Origin: Limimaricola cinnabarinus LL-001
Lineage (GTDB): Bacteria > Pseudomonadota > Alphaproteobacteria > Rhodobacterales > Rhodobacteraceae
Direction: 5' to 3'
NCBI RefSeq assembly: GCF_000466965.1
Contig: NZ_BATB01000043.1
Span: forward strand, 1-33,666
DNA: 33,666 bases
Under the pieces are notes generated by a model that saw only the letters and a list, made by a program, of their open reading frames with translations, searched no databases and was not told the origin of the DNA. The number at the start of each line of letters is the position of its first letter. Position 1 is the first letter of the stretch. The position numbers and the translations under genes were made by a program. Below, in pieces: positions 1 to 7,011 of this stretch.

Positions 1-1
1 C

Positions 2-34
2 GGCGTCCTCGACGCCAAGAACCGCGCCGCCTAA
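2..34 (+). CDS. C-terminal end of an unidentified gene (partial)
   Basis: The first bases read in one frame as GVLDAKNRAA followed by TAA, which could be the last ten codons of a gene that starts before the window. Codon choice is GC-rich like the genes further in. Ten residues are too few to assign a family, so this is only a possible gene end. Confidence 0.25.
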   Translation, partial: GVLDAKNRAA

Positions 35-393
35 TCAAAGCGCGTCACCCAAATTCAATCATAGCTCAGCGTTCTTCGATGAGCCGCTATTCTTGGATGT
101 CCCTAACGGCGATTTCTGATCAAGGCGACCTCGAACTTCCTCGTAACGAACGCCAGTTGAACCCTCGACCTGCAGGTGAGCCTCGTTGCGGATCTGCAGG
201 TGATGTTGGCGTGTGGCACAATCGATCTGCTGATCGGCCCACTAAGCCTTATCGACCAAAAGGCATATGTGGATAATTCCTGCTTGCGTAAGCGGGGGTA
301 TCCACACATGCCTAGCGTTCCGCCGGTGTCCAAGGCCTGACGAGCCCCTGCGCGATCAGGCGCAGGCCCCCGGCTGCCCCTCCCGAGCGATCA
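35..393. other. Gene-free stretch with two DnaA-box-like sites
   Basis: No convincing coding frame is visible here. The stretch holds TGTGGATAA at 268-276, the reverse complement of the DnaA box TTATCCACA, and GTATCCACA at 298-306 in the opposite orientation, giving an inverted pair with arms TGTGGATA and TATCCACA. The surrounding sequence is less GC-rich than the coding parts of the window. Whether it has any replication or regulatory role cannot be told from this alone. Confidence 0.35.
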
Positions 394-741
394 TCAGGTT
401 TCGGCCTCGCAGGTCATGAGCGTGTCCTCCGCGATGAGGTCGGTGAGCATGCCGCCGCCACCCTTGACCCACCACTCGTACTGCCCGGCGACATAACGCG
501 CCCCGATGCGGCCACCACGTTGACGAAGACGCGCTGCTCGCTGTCGATCGGAACAAGCGCCAGGCTTTCGGAATCGGATGTGACATAACGCACCTGCATG
601 GATGGATCCTCCCCGCAGGCATAGGAGGTGGTCGTCACCTGCGCGTCGGTCAGCTGCAGGCTGATCGAGAGCGATGCGTCGGCCAGAGCCGCCGAAGAGA
701 ACAGGGTGAGCAGGATAGCATTTGAAATCGTTTTTTTTCAT
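394..741 (-). pseudogene. MliC/PliC-like C-type lysozyme inhibitor, frameshifted
   Basis: Reading across two frame changes gives a protein of about 115 residues. It has a signal peptide (MKKTISNAILLTLFSSAALA), then YACGEDPSMQVRYV, then ASGARYVAGQYEWWVKGGG, and ends near a final Cys (MTCEAET). This is the pattern of the MliC/PliC periplasmic lysozyme inhibitors: YxC at the start, SGARY then a WW-KG stretch, and a closing Cys that would pair with the first. As printed it is broken twice. Eight T at 731-738 should be seven for the signal peptide to be in frame, and four C at 501-504 should be five to reach the SGARY motif. Both lesions lie in homopolymers, so sequencing error is at least as likely as decay. 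The family call rests on motif pattern only. Confidence 0.6.
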
Positions 742-1009
742 CTGGGACCTTTCCTGACGCGTGAAAACAGGCAGCACATGGCGGGTCGATACAGAAGATA
801 TGCCGCCGGTTCGAGCCCCTGATCTGCAAATGTCGTCATGGCGCATTTTTTTTCGCGGATTGAGAAAACGCATTGCGCTGGATTACTGGGCGCGAGCGGC
901 TATTACGACATGACCGACGATCATCCAAGGAGTCTTTGGCAAGTATTTGCGCAGCCCTCTGCCATGAGCTTGCTTATTTTCAAAGAACCTCTATATCGGA
1001 GGCATGACC

Positions 1010-1069
1010 ATGTTCAGCGCTCATAAGAGGTTCCTGCTCAACGCAGGAAAGCTACTGAACCGCCGGTAA
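1010..1069 (+). CDS. Leader small ORF, type A, upstream of a DUF1127 gene
   Basis: This small ORF encodes MFSAHKRFLLNAGKLLNRR. GGAGG at 998-1002 sits seven bases before ATG 1010; an in-frame ATG at 1004 is too close to it. A close relative encoding MFSLHTRFLLFAGNLLNRR lies at 4332-4391, again in front of a DUF1127 gene. Within the ORF, TTCCTGC (1031-1037) and GCAGGAA (1043-1049) form a perfect short hairpin that is partly kept in the second copy. The stop codon abuts a terminator-like hairpin. That argues for a translated leader peptide or a leader RNA rather than a free-standing gene. Confidence 0.55.
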   Translation: MFSAHKRFLLNAGKLLNRR

Positions 1070-1116
1070 CCCCGAGCGGGCAAGCCATGGTGCTTGTTCA
1101 CGCCTCGGGGGTTTTT
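1070..1116 (+). terminator. Terminator-like hairpin in the leader of the DUF1127 gene
   Basis: CCCCGAG (1070-1076) pairs with CTCGGGG (1104-1110). Inside, CAAGC (1081-1085) pairs with GCTTG (1092-1096), and five T follow at 1112-1116. This is a textbook intrinsic terminator placed immediately after the small ORF and about 190 bases before the DUF1127 start. It could attenuate read-through or mark the 3' end of a leader-derived small RNA. Confidence 0.55.
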
Positions 1117-1307
1117 GATCTCTCACAGATCCAATCAACACGACAAAGGCGCCATGCCCGCATTGCCGGCGCGCGATCACGCGCATCATGCTTTCATGCG
1201 AAATGGCGCCTGACGTCTCGGCATCAGTAGACTCAAGGCAGCAAGAACATGTCAATCTACATCACGCGCAAATGATAGATTCCTCCGTTCAGAAAAGCAG
1301 GAATCAA

Positions 1308-1511
1308 ATGAATGGCTCCATCTTTTCGGTTCTGTTCCGGTGGGTCAGAAGGCAGCTGCAACGGCGCAGCATGATGGCCGACCTTCAGGCGTTGGACGAC
1401 AAGATGCTCGACGATATCGGCATCCGCCGAGCGGATATACCGCGACTGGTCGGCACTTTTGGTGATCACGAACTGCGCATGCGCAGCTTGGTGCAGAACG
1501 CCAGAGCGTAA
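1308..1511 (+). CDS. DUF1127 domain small protein
   Basis: This 67-residue basic protein carries the DUF1127 pattern in its middle and C-terminal part: R-W-x-R near the start, LQALDDKMLDDIGIRRADI, then a short charged tail. DUF1127 proteins are small, Arg-rich alphaproteobacterial proteins; some are implicated in stress responses and RNA turnover. The start at 1308 follows an AGGAA stretch, and an in-frame ATG at 1272 would add 12 residues. It lies downstream of a small leader ORF and hairpin, a layout repeated at the second DUF1127 gene. A perfect 10-bp inverted repeat follows the gene. The family is clear; the molecular role is not. Confidence 0.85.
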   Translation: MNGSIFSVLFRWVRRQLQRRSMMADLQALDDKMLDDIGIRRADIPRLVGTFGDHELRMRSLVQNARA

Positions 1512-1561
1512 CAACGAAATTGCCTTTTTGCAGCGTTCAGCGTGACAACGCCGTGCGTTTT

Positions 1562-1585
1562 GGCATGCCGCGATTGCGGCATGCC
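1562..1585 (+). terminator. Perfect 10-bp inverted repeat after the DUF1127 gene
   Basis: GGCATGCCGC (1562-1571), a four-base loop GATT, and GCGGCATGCC (1576-1585) form a perfect hairpin 50 bases after the DUF1127 stop. No T-run follows, so it may be a weak terminator or an RNA 3'-end stabiliser. Confidence 0.45.
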
Positions 1586-1631
1586 CCTATTCACCATTTG
1601 CATCCAACTCCGCGCAATGAGGATCGAAACG

Positions 1632-2066
1632 ATGATGATTTGCCAGATGAATATCGAAAGATCTGTACCAAAAAATTCCGCTTCCAACGCCGCATGTATC
1701 GCCCGATGGGAAGATGACGGCGGGGGGCCCAACCCTATTCTGTTCACCAATTGCTCGTCGGGCCCGGAAGCGCGCCGTATCGGTCGAATGCCCCCGCGCA
1801 AGATTGCTGCGGCATCAGCCGAAACAGATCTTTTTTCTGAAGGTGAACGGCCTGTCAGGGAGAAGTTTCACGGAGTGACCATCACACGACGTGATGGCGC
1901 CATGGAATGCATCCGGACCCAATACAACAAATCACTAGATGATCATTCGCCGCGACAAATCGAACTTTCATTCGAAATGAATGCCGCGACGCAATCTCAC
2001 TGCCATGTCAACATGACGTCCCGAAGAACAAGACAACCTTTACTCTCACGATGGAGGCACCATTGA
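1632..2066 (+). CDS. Uncertain ORF, possibly a small hypothetical protein
   Basis: An open frame starts at ATG ATG after GAGGATCG and runs 144 codons to overlap the start of the Dps gene. Its first 35 residues (for example NAACIARWEDDGG) look protein-like. After a six-G run near 1721 the composition becomes irregular, with many rare Arg and Ser codons and no domain I recognise. Either only the N-terminal part is real and a frameshift follows at the G-run, or the whole frame is spurious. I do not assign a function. Confidence 0.25.
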   Translation: MMICQMNIERSVPKNSASNAACIARWEDDGGGPNPILFTNCSSGPEARRIGRMPPRKIAAASAETDLFSEGERPVREKFHGVTITRRDGAMECIRTQYNKSLDDHSPRQIELSFEMNAATQSHCHVNMTSRRTRQPLLSRWRHH

Positions 2067-2548
2067 CGATCACCCTCAAGCACAGCCAACACTCCGAAAA
2101 CGCCAAGGCCGTCAATCCCGATGTCACACCCGTCGCCGACGCGCTGACCGATGTTCTGACGGACACCTACCGTCTCGTGTTGAAGACCCACGCTTGCCAC
2201 TGGAACGTGGTCGGCCCGATATTCTACCCGATACACCAGATGACGGAGGAGCATTACACCGACATGTTCGCCGCCGCGGACGTTTTGGCCGAGCGCATCA
2301 GGGCCTTGGGCAAACGCGCCTCGGTGAATCCGGTCCGGATGATCGATGGCTTGGACCCGGATGCGGATCTGGCGGCGGACGAGATGGTCAGGGGGCTGTT
2401 GTCGGATCACGAGACACTGTCGCAGCGCTTGTACGCCCTCGTGGAGACCGCCGAAATTTCCGGTGATCCGGTCACCGCCGACATCGCAACGGAGCGCGCG
2501 GCATTCCACGACAAGGCGGCCTGGATGCTCCGTGCGACAGCCGCGTAA
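2063..2548 (+). CDS. dps: Dps-family DNA-protecting ferritin-like protein
   Basis: The protein of about 161 residues should form a dodecameric shell that oxidises ferrous iron with peroxide and protects DNA in stress. The ferroxidase pattern is visible, counting from TTG 2063: H46 in HWNVVG, H58 in PIHQMTEEHY, E62, then D73 and E77 in AADVLAERI. I chose TTG 2063 because GGAGG at 2053-2057 is a well-spaced ribosome site. The upstream in-frame ATG at 2051 has none and would add four residues. Its setting next to DUF1127 genes fits a stress region. It is followed by a short GC hairpin and then an MFS gene. Confidence 0.9.
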   Translation: MTITLKHSQHSENAKAVNPDVTPVADALTDVLTDTYRLVLKTHACHWNVVGPIFYPIHQMTEEHYTDMFAAADVLAERIRALGKRASVNPVRMIDGLDPDADLAADEMVRGLLSDHETLSQRLYALVETAEISGDPVTADIATERAAFHDKAAWMLRATAA

Positions 2549-2581
2549 ACGCGCCCTGTCGCGGCAACAGGCGAAGGATTG

Positions 2582-2600
2582 CCCCGCTTCGGCCGGGGTA
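2582..2600 (+). terminator. Probable terminator of dps
   Basis: CCCCG and CGGGG flank a short loop containing TTCG about 35 bases after the dps stop, followed by a T-rich stretch (TATTCTCATT). The tetraloop-like stem with T-rich tail is typical of an intrinsic terminator. Confidence 0.45.
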
Positions 2601-2698
2601 TTCTCATTGACGCGGTCCCGTCGCTGTTCATCATCACCGGACCGCCTTGACGTTCGAGCTGAACTGTCCCGCGAAGGGACGAGATTGCGGATCAGGCC

Positions 2699-4000
2699 AT
2701 GGCACACAAACTGCGCGACTTGCTGGCGCCCGTAAAATCCCTGCTTGGCGGAACGGTCGCCTTCATGGCTGGAAATAGCCTGCTTGGTGTCATTCTGCCG
2801 CTTCGCATGGAGGCTGAAGCCTATCCGGTCGCACTGACGGGCGCGATCATGGCGGCATATTACCTCGGCCTCGCGCTTGGCGGCGTGAAGTGCAAGCACG
2901 TCATCCTTCGTATCGGACACATCCGCGCGTTCTCGACCTTCGCCGCGCTCACCGCGGCGATCTGTCTAGCCTATGCGTTCTTCTTCAACCCAGCGGCTTG
3001 GGTGATACTCAGACTCGTCAACGGGTTCTGCATCGCCGGCATGACGACATCGATCGAAAGCTGGCTTAACGACCGCAGCAGCAACGAAACCCGCGGGCGC
3101 GTTCTTGGCTATTACATGCTGACCTTCTACCTCGCCATCGCCCTCGGCCAGACCTTGGTGAACACGGCCCCCGTCGCAGGCAGCGATCTTCTGATGATGT
3201 CCGCCGCGCTGATCGGCTTGTCTCTCGTTCCCATAGCCCTGACGACTCTGGGTGAGCCGAACCTCGGTGAGTTGCGCGTCCTGAACGTGAAAGAGCTGTT
3301 CGAAGCCTCGCGGGTCGGTGTGGTCGGCGCCGGTGTGGCGGGCATCCTCGTCGGCTCATTCTATGCCTTGGGCATCGTCTTTGCCCGTCAGATCGGGTTG
3401 AGCGTGACGGAAGCGGCGCTGTTCATGAGCACCGTCGTGCTCGGGGGGCTGAGTTTTCAGGTGCCCATCGGCATCCTGGCGGACAGGTTCGACCGGCGGA
3501 TCGTCATGTCCTGCATGCTGATCGCGGTGGGGGTGTCATGGGGCCTGCTTTCCAAGTCGATCTCGAACGGAGTGCCGCTGATTGCCTTGATGCTGATGGC
3601 GCTGACCTTCGGCGGCGCGATCAGCAGCGTCTATCCGCTCTGTGTCGCGCAAACCTTCGACCGACTGGATCGGAGATACTACGTCGCGGCCTCTGGGCGC
3701 TTGCTGATGGTCTATTCGATCGGCGCGACGATCGGTCCGTTGCTCGCCTCGGCGCTCATGTCGCTCTACGGACCATTCTCGTTCTTCCTGTTCGAGTCAG
3801 CCATCGCGATCGCCTATGCGCTGTTCGTTCTCGTCAGCGTCAAGGCGGGGCCCGAACTGCCCGCCGATGGACGCGAGAAATTCGTGCCGCTTCCCGACAT
3901 CTCGCCCGTTGCCATGGGGCTCGACCCGCGCACGGAACCGGATCCGTCCGAGCCGGACGCCGGGTTGACACCAGTGAGGAAGAGCGCGGTCGATCGGTGA
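2699..4000 (+). CDS. MFS family transporter
   Basis: This is a 433-residue membrane protein with about twelve hydrophobic segments in two halves and a hydrophilic central loop near residues 190-205. Recognisable MFS loop motifs are RILADRFDRR-like GILADRFDRRIV near residue 260 and NDRSSNETRGRVLGYYM near residue 125. The pattern resembles YcaD-type MFS permeases of unknown substrate. The last 50 residues form a charged, Pro-rich cytoplasmic tail. ATG 2699 follows GGATCAGG. The gene is 150 bases after dps with a hairpin between, so it is probably transcribed separately. The substrate cannot be inferred. Confidence 0.85.
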   Translation: MAHKLRDLLAPVKSLLGGTVAFMAGNSLLGVILPLRMEAEAYPVALTGAIMAAYYLGLALGGVKCKHVILRIGHIRAFSTFAALTAAICLAYAFFFNPAAWVILRLVNGFCIAGMTTSIESWLNDRSSNETRGRVLGYYMLTFYLAIALGQTLVNTAPVAGSDLLMMSAALIGLSLVPIALTTLGEPNLGELRVLNVKELFEASRVGVVGAGVAGILVGSFYALGIVFARQIGLSVTEAALFMSTVVLGGLSFQVPIGILADRFDRRIVMSCMLIAVGVSWGLLSKSISNGVPLIALMLMALTFGGAISSVYPLCVAQTFDRLDRRYYVAASGRLLMVYSIGATIGPLLASALMSLYGPFSFFLFESAIAIAYALFVLVSVKAGPELPADGREKFVPLPDISPVAMGLDPRTEPDPSEPDAGLTPVRKSAVDR

Positions 4001-4036
4001 CGGGGTAACCGGTTCGGCATGCGTTCCACTTGGGCC

Positions 4037-4058
4037 CCCCGTCGCGATGCGGGGTTCT
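4037..4058 (+). terminator. Probable terminator of the MFS gene
   Basis: CCCCG (4037-4041) and CGGGG (4050-4054) enclose an eight-base loop and are followed by TTCT, 36 bases after the MFS stop codon. Confidence 0.4.
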
Positions 4059-4331
4059 GCGTCGCGGGGAAAGCGAAGGGGCGACGGCAAATACTTTTGA
4101 AAGGTCCGACAGGCCAGAACGATGCCCGCCTGAAATCGAGACGGCTATAGAAATGTCCAAACCGGCATCGCATAAGCCTGACGCCGGAGCCGAATTGCAG
4201 CCGTTTTCCCTATGAGAATTTCTTCTGAACGCAACGGAGTTTTGCGATAGGCGGCTTTGCGCCTCTTTGTCGCATGGTCCTTCCACTCTCTTGAGCTCAC
4301 CCCGCCCAACATGTATCTTCAGGTCATGATG
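4059..4331. other. Gene-free leader region
   Basis: No credible coding frame is visible between the MFS terminator and the second type A leader ORF. CTTGAG at 4290-4295 followed some 15 bases later by ACATGTAT could be a promoter upstream of the leader ORF, but this is weak. Confidence 0.3.
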
Positions 4332-4391
4332 ATGTTCAGCCTTCATACGAGGTTCCTGCTTTTTGCAGGCAATCTGCTGAACCGCCGGTAG
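4332..4391 (+). CDS. Leader small ORF, type A, upstream of the second DUF1127 gene
   Basis: This ORF encodes MFSLHTRFLLFAGNLLNRR, matching the small ORF at 1010-1069 at 14 of 19 positions. Three in-frame ATGs occur in a row (4326, 4329, 4332). AGG at 4321-4323 is best spaced for the last one. Inside, CCTGC (4355-4359) and GCAGG (4365-4369) keep the internal hairpin of the first copy with a different loop. The stop codon again directly precedes a GC hairpin. Conservation at protein level, hairpin and position together support a functional leader. Confidence 0.55.
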   Translation: MFSLHTRFLLFAGNLLNRR

Positions 4392-4441
4392 CCCCGGGCG
4401 GTCCGGTCCGGTTGGGCCGGTTTCCGCACCGGGGTTCTTCT
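4392..4441 (+). terminator. Terminator-like hairpin in the leader of the second DUF1127 gene
   Basis: CCCCGG (4392-4397) pairs with CCGGGG (4429-4434), with further GC pairing inside, and TTCTTCT follows. It occupies the same position relative to its small ORF as the hairpin at 1070-1116. Confidence 0.5.
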
Positions 4442-4577
4442 GATCCGCAATCAACCAAACAGACCAACAGCGCAATTGCGTTGTCCGGGAAAGACGTTCT
4501 GGCGACGGAAATCTTTTCCAGACGGCGCGTGCGCCGCCGGAATATCTGTTTTGCTGGTCCTTTTACCGGAGAATGAT

Positions 4578-4880
4578 ATGTATCCCTATATCGAGAAGAA
4601 CGCACTCGCTCGGCTGCCTCGCCACGAATCGCCGAAACCATCGTCGGGCGGCATTCGCAGTTGGATCAAGGCTGCAACACGAGAGTGGAGGCGCCGCAAG
4701 ATGATCGCCGCGCTCGAGGCGATGGACGACCGGTTGCTGCGCGACATTGGCTTGTATCGCGGCGACATCAGGAACGTGGTGAACGGTCTTGACGACCGCG
4801 AGCTGCGAATGACTCCGGTCGCGCGGAGCGCCGATAATGGCTGCCCGTGCCGATCTGCTTTCTCGGAAGCCGCGTGGTGA
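4578..4880 (+). CDS. DUF1127 domain protein
   Basis: This is a 100-residue protein. Residues of about 35-80 (TREWRRRKMIAALEAMDDRLLRDIGLYRGDI) carry the DUF1127 domain and align with the protein at 1308-1511 through ALEAMDDRLLRDIG versus LQALDDKMLDDIG. It has a longer N-terminus and a C-terminal extension with two Cys close together (GCPCRS). ATG 4578 has a GGAG site at 4568-4571. The leader ORF and hairpin upstream repeat the layout of the first copy, so the two loci are paralogous as transcription units, not only as genes. Function is unknown; a stress role is an inference from the setting. Confidence 0.8.
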   Translation: MYPYIEKNALARLPRHESPKPSSGGIRSWIKAATREWRRRKMIAALEAMDDRLLRDIGLYRGDIRNVVNGLDDRELRMTPVARSADNGCPCRSAFSEAAW

Positions 4881-4925
4881 TCTGATTTTCGAAAGCTGCT
4901 TCGTATTCAACGGATTCAAGGAAGG

Positions 4926-5165
4926 ATGTTCGCAATGCTCAGCAATGTTGATTTCGAAGACCTGTTTCCCGATATGTTTTCACCGAAGCGACGACTTTCG
5001 GACGATCGGCGCCAGTCATCCATGCCGAAAGCCAGCACTCCGCGTGATAATGTTGTAGCCCACAATCCGGATGAAACGGCGGTGGTTCTGGCAATGGCAC
5101 CCGTCATCGCAACAGCTGGAGCCGTTCACGCTTTCATGGCGGCTTGGGCGCGAAACGCGCAGTGA
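4926..5165 (+). CDS. Hypothetical 79-residue protein
   Basis: AAGGAAGG directly precedes the first ATG and an in-frame ATG lies five codons on, so translation is plausible. The protein starts with an acidic-aromatic stretch (NVDFEDLFPDMF), has a polar middle rich in Arg and Ser, and ends in a hydrophobic segment of about 20 residues (VVLAMAPVIATAGAVHAFMAAW). It could be a small tail-anchored membrane protein. I recognise no family. It lies 45 bases after the second DUF1127 gene and before the third leader module, so it may be cotranscribed with the former. Confidence 0.5.
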   Translation: MFAMLSNVDFEDLFPDMFSPKRRLSDDRRQSSMPKASTPRDNVVAHNPDETAVVLAMAPVIATAGAVHAFMAAWARNAQ

Positions 5166-5304
5166 CGTCGTACCACAGGAAAAATGCTCGCAGTATGGAC
5201 GAATGGCAATGCTTGGAACCATTCGTTCGGGCATCTCTGGAATCTAGTCGTTTCCAGCGATGCCGTGCCGATGGGCCATTCGTCGAATTGAAGAGGTTGA
5301 TGTC

Positions 5305-5376
5305 ATGATCTCGCACGAAACTCATTTCCGGTTCCTTCTACTGAACCGCCCGGTGCCCCGGGCGGTCTGCGCATAG
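5305..5376 (+). CDS. Leader small ORF, type B, upstream of a GreA-C-like gene
   Basis: This 23-residue ORF contains HFRFLLLNRPVPRAVCA. AGAGG at 5292-5296 is eight bases before ATG 5305. Its counterpart on the other strand at 24591-24674 contains LFRFLLLNRSGPRAVRA and precedes the paralogous gene. The shared RFLLLNR core also resembles the RFLL and LLNR pieces of the two type A leaders. The codons for PRAV form the 5' arm of the following hairpin, so translation would compete with RNA folding. Confidence 0.55.
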   Translation: MISHETHFRFLLLNRPVPRAVCA

Positions 5377-5446
5377 GCGCGTCAAGGACCGACCCGGGGC
5401 ATCTCGTTTTTGCAAACTGAGAACGTGGGCTACGTGCCCCGGGGAG
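5355..5446 (+). promoter_or_regulatory. Leader hairpin with alternative pairing to the ribosome site
   Basis: GCCCCGGG (5355-5362, inside the small ORF) pairs with CCCGGGGC (5393-5400), extended by GGTC (5364-5367) with GACC (5387-5390). A T-run follows at 5407-5411, so it can act as a terminator. GCCCCGGGG occurs again at 5436-5444, overlapping the GGGGAG ribosome site of the downstream gene. The middle arm could pair with either copy. The same three-element design is present in the inverted copy near 24535-24623. The sequence shows the elements; regulation by them is inference. Confidence 0.5.
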
Positions 5447-5453
5447 TATGATC

Positions 5454-5921
5454 ATGACCCTCATGAAACCGGTTCGTCCATCGACCAGCCAAGCCATTCC
5501 GGCGATGCTGGAACAAACGGCTCTCGGCACGGGATTTGCGCTGACCCTCGCAGATCGCATCGCCATCGAGCGCCTGCTTTGCAATGGTGCGACGCTCAAC
5601 GCGCCCGATCCGCTGCTCCTGACGGCCTTGTTGCGTCACAAGCTGCGGATCTCGCGCGCGGCCAGAGAGCCTGCGGCACCCGACCTCGTCGTGGCCGGTC
5701 GCGTCGTCACCTATGAGATCGAGGGCGACGGCATTCGCTCCGGAACGCTTAGCACGTCGCGCATGCCGTTTCCGAACCATGTCCTCGTGGCCTCCCTGCT
5801 CGGAGCCACGCTGATCGGCATGCGGGCACTGCAGACGGGGCCGCTGCTGCGCAGCGACGGAAGCGTCGCCTCGGTGACCATACTCGATATAGCGGCACCC
5901 CCGGTTGAGGACGCGGCCTGA
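5454..5921 (+). CDS. GreA/GreB C-terminal-like protein
   Basis: The 155-residue protein has a helical N-terminal part (about 1-65). It ends in LRHKLRISR, followed by a C-terminal domain (about 80-150) with VVAGRVVTYEIEG and HVLVASLLGATLIGMRALQTG. That layout resembles the FKBP-like C-terminal domain of GreA/GreB and Rnk. It is paralogous to the protein at 24059-24526. ATG 5454 is spaced seven bases from GGGGAG; ATG 5448 is too close. It is followed by an Rnk-type gene, an order repeated at the other locus. A role at RNA polymerase is a guess from the fold; the exact family is not known to me. Confidence 0.7.
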   Translation: MTLMKPVRPSTSQAIPAMLEQTALGTGFALTLADRIAIERLLCNGATLNAPDPLLLTALLRHKLRISRAAREPAAPDLVVAGRVVTYEIEGDGIRSGTLSTSRMPFPNHVLVASLLGATLIGMRALQTGPLLRSDGSVASVTILDIAAPPVEDAA

Positions 5922-6009
5922 CCGATGAGCGATCCGCCTCGGCGCTCCGCCCCGAACCGCCTCATCATGAATACGCCCACGCGCTTGCCGCGACTATTCA
6001 GGTAGAACC

Positions 6010-6450
6010 ATGCTTGCAATGCTGACCTCCCCCCACCTGCTCCGCCGTCGGCCAAGGCTGACGATCAGCGACCAGGATCTCGCGCGGCTCGAAGCAATGG
6101 CTGCAAACAAGCTGTCCCAGGACCCCGATCTGGCAAACCACCTGCTCGAGGAGTTGGGTCGGGCGCGGATCGTGCCCGCGCACAAGCTGCCCCGCACCGT
6201 CGCGGCGATCGGCCGGAGCGTGACATACCACGACGAGACGGCGGATCGGGACCGGACCGTGACCCTCGTCTTCCCTGAGAACGCGGACATTGCCTCCGGT
6301 CGCGTGTCGGTCATGACGCCGATCGGCGTGGCCCTGATCGGCCTGTCCGAGGGCGCGAGTTTTCATTGGGAAACTCGCGCCCATGCGATCCGCAGGCTCA
6401 CCGTGCTGCGGGTCGCGGAGCCACGTATCACCGAGCTCGTCGAAACCTGA
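6010..6450 (+). CDS. Rnk-like nucleoside diphosphate kinase regulator (GreA/GreB-C domain)
   Basis: This is a 146-residue protein with a short helical N-terminal region (LTISDQDLARLEAMAANK). A GreA/GreB C-terminal domain follows: IGRSVTYHDETADRDRTVTLVFPENADIASGRVSVMTPIGVALIGLSEG. The VTLVFPE-AD-SVMTPIGVALIGL string is characteristic of Rnk proteins, which bind RNA polymerase and were first described as regulators of nucleoside diphosphate kinase. A close paralogue lies at 23540-23980 on the other strand, also beside a GreA-C-like gene. The gap of 88 bases to the upstream gene suggests cotranscription from the leader at 5305. The start is preceded by AGGTAG. Confidence 0.85.
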   Translation: MLAMLTSPHLLRRRPRLTISDQDLARLEAMAANKLSQDPDLANHLLEELGRARIVPAHKLPRTVAAIGRSVTYHDETADRDRTVTLVFPENADIASGRVSVMTPIGVALIGLSEGASFHWETRAHAIRRLTVLRVAEPRITELVET

Positions 6451-6588
6451 TGCGACCCGCCGCTTCAAAGGCCCCACAGGTCATGCCTTGCCTGAGAAGA
6501 TATGGCCGAAGCGCCTCGGCAATCTTGAGACCCTTCGGGAAGATCGGAACTCGGCACGCCGCCGCTATCATTCTGCCGCGAGGATACC

Positions 6589-6825
6589 ATGCTCCATCAC
6601 CGCATCAGTTCCTGTCCCGCTTGCACCGCCCCGTTGCCGCGCAGGACCATCGCCCACTGCCCGCATTGTCATCATGCCATGACGGTCCGCCGGACCATCG
6701 TCGAGGTCGCTTGTCGCCGATGCGGATCGACTATCGTGCAAAACGGCACGCCCACGCTGATCTGCCGACCCTGCCGCAGGCTGCGGCCTTCGCGCATGGC
6801 GCCGCGCATGAGGCTCCTGTTTTGA
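6589..6825 (+). CDS. Small four-CxxC zinc-ribbon protein
   Basis: This is a 78-residue basic protein with four CxxC pairs: C9-C12, C24-C27, C42-C45 and C59-C62. The even spacing suggests two zinc ribbons, of the kind found in small nucleic-acid-binding or regulatory proteins. The C-terminal end is Arg-rich. I recognise no named family. It follows the Rnk-like gene by 138 bases. CGAGG at 6579-6583 could serve as the ribosome site. It might equally be a spurious GC-rich frame, but the regular Cys pairs argue for a real gene. Confidence 0.5.
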   Translation: MLHHRISSCPACTAPLPRRTIAHCPHCHHAMTVRRTIVEVACRRCGSTIVQNGTPTLICRPCRRLRPSRMAPRMRLLF

Positions 6826-7011
6826 TACCACTAGCCTGACTTTCGTGCCTGTCGTTTGTAACAGCGAGCCAGCTGACGATCGCCCTCCGGGTCTCCGGTC
6901 TCGGCGTGTGCCGCAGAGAAGCTGATTGAGTCCAGACCGCATGCTTGATCGAAGAGACAGGTATCCACATCGCATCGATTTTGCCCGATGCCGGCGCTGC
7001 GGTGCTTTTGC

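Noticed and set aside
838..1026. Open frame of 62 codons before the first leader
   Set aside because: No ribosome site and no recognisable sequence; it overlaps the better supported small leader ORF.
1148..1210. Inverted repeat GGCGCCAT and ATGGCGCC in the first DUF1127 leader
   Set aside because: GGCGCC is itself a palindrome and the loop is 47 bases, so this can easily arise by chance.
1997..2920. Minus-strand open frame of 307 codons opposite dps
   Set aside because: Dps carries its ferroxidase residues on the plus strand; the antisense frame is low-complexity and has no ribosome site.
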